Translations under genes and position numbers: made by a program
The notes under the pieces: model-generated
The model's database searches: none
What the model was told of the DNA's origin: nothing
Seen by the model: the letters and a program-made list of their open reading frames with translations, nothing else
IMG/VR virus record: IMGVR_UViG_3300007734_000699
Span: 1 to 45,101 of that record
DNA length: 45,101 nucleotides
Reading direction: 5' to 3' (one strand)
DNA from: a virus
In this document: piece by piece, positions 44,697-45,101 of the stretch
Numbering within the stretch: position 1 is the first letter of the stretch
Layout of the letters: each line of letters begins with the position of its first letter

Positions 44697-45101
44697 TACG
44701 CCGCCACTCCTTCGGTCTGTGTCTTGATCGCCAACGTCTCCGCTTCCACTTCCGCGAGAAACGCCAGCGCCTTCTTTTCGTAGCCGTCGATGTCCACTTC
44801 GTCGCGTGTCACGCGCACCAGGAACGTCTGCAAGTTCTCGGGGAAGCGATCATCGAAGCTCAGGAAGTCGCACCACTGCGCGCCCGTGATCCACAGGTTG
44901 TGCGTGATCTGCGGGATGTAGTCCTCGGGCGCTTTGCCGGGGCCGCGCCAGTACTTCAGGTGCGTAGCCGACTTCGGACACTTGATCTCCACGATGCCGG
45001 CGAAGTTGTCCACATGCCCATCCAGCGAGCATCCCGCGAGAATCGTGTTGTGCCGCAGGAACCCCGTCCGCACCGCCACGGAACCCGTCAGGGCTTGACA
45101 G
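44696..45101 (-). CDS. YqaJ/lambda-exonuclease-like recombinase (5' end outside window)
   Basis: About 134 visible residues; the frame remains open to the window end, so the N-terminal part, normally 80-100 residues, is missing. LAGCSLDGHV supplies the first catalytic Asp, then IVEIKCPKS gives the ExK pair of the restriction-like nuclease, followed by YIPQITHNLWITGAQWCDF. This is the C-terminal three quarters of YqaJ-type 5'-3' exonucleases that feed single-strand annealing recombination. Confidence 0.8.
   Translation of the reverse strand, partial: CQALTGSVAVRTGFLRHNTILAGCSLDGHVDNFAGIVEIKCPKSATHLKYWRGPGKAPEDYIPQITHNLWITGAQWCDFLSFDDRFPENLQTFLVRVTRDEVDIDGYEKKALAFLAEVEAETLAIKTQTEGVAA

Noticed and set aside
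1-45101. Direct terminal repeat marking a complete circular genome
   Set aside because: The shared ends are diverged gene copies with different flanks, not an exact terminal overlap.
1-45101. CRISPR array, insertion sequences, integrase or attachment sites
   Set aside because: No regularly spaced repeats, transposase-like motifs or recombinase genes were found on reading the window.

Overview
The window reads as most of the genome of an uncultured, GC-rich, tailed double-stranded DNA phage with a short-tail (podovirus-like) morphology. It has a large and small terminase, a portal, a scaffold, a major capsid protein, a P22 gp10-like beta-rich tail protein and three large ejection-type virion proteins, but no tail sheath and no recognisable tape measure. 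I see no integrase, repressor, DNA polymerase or RNA polymerase gene, so it probably relies on the host for transcription and DNA synthesis. The host is unknown. A lipoprotein with a Pro/Thr linker and a GTYTG-type beta domain is of a style I associate with Acidobacteriota, but that is only a hint.

Almost every gene is on the minus strand, packed with ATGA, GTGA, TAATG or TGATG junctions, so transcription runs from high to low coordinates. In that order: a recombination block (YqaJ-like exonuclease cut by the window edge, a small protein with an SSB-like tail, HNH nuclease, NinB-like protein; 45101-43637); a 524-base non-coding region rich in inverted repeats (43636-43113); replication initiator with iteron-like repeats and a helicase-loader-like protein (43112-41749); small regulators, nucleases and a cytosine methyltransferase (41702-39319); an accessory block of small proteins (39322-36679); a glycosyltransferase-like gene, terminases and a DUF268-like methyltransferase (36597-32407); portal, GroES-like co-chaperonin, scaffold, capsid and head proteins (32423-26711), with a strong promoter and structured leader ahead of the capsid genes and a terminator behind them; connector, tail and ejection proteins (26573-14133); lysis genes (13982-13266); small genes and a second DEDD exonuclease (13276-9938); a sugar cassette (9941-5967); and, past an inverted islet, small early-type genes, an SSB, the first DEDD exonuclease and a second HNH copy (2998-1).

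Two regions stand out. The first is a five-gene cassette at 5967-9941: an NeuB-like nonulosonate synthase, an NeuA-like CMP-sugar synthetase, a cupin, a glycosyltransferase-like protein and a fused nucleotidyltransferase-methyltransferase. Further glycosyltransferase- or methyltransferase-like genes are scattered among the virion genes, suggesting a phage-encoded sialic-acid-like glycan pathway acting on the virion or host surface. The second is the only clearly plus-strand unit, 3069-5989: an SF2 helicase fused to a beta-class DNA methyltransferase, coupled by ATGA to a lipoprotein gene. It is divergent from the early genes across a small palindromic control region and looks like a DNA-modification or anti-defence plus exclusion islet.

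The two HNH genes near the window ends are about 95% identical but not the same copy. The ends are therefore not a simple circular overlap; an assembly break at a repeated gene in a circular or permuted genome is likely. Annotations rest on reading the translations and motifs; no database search was possible.
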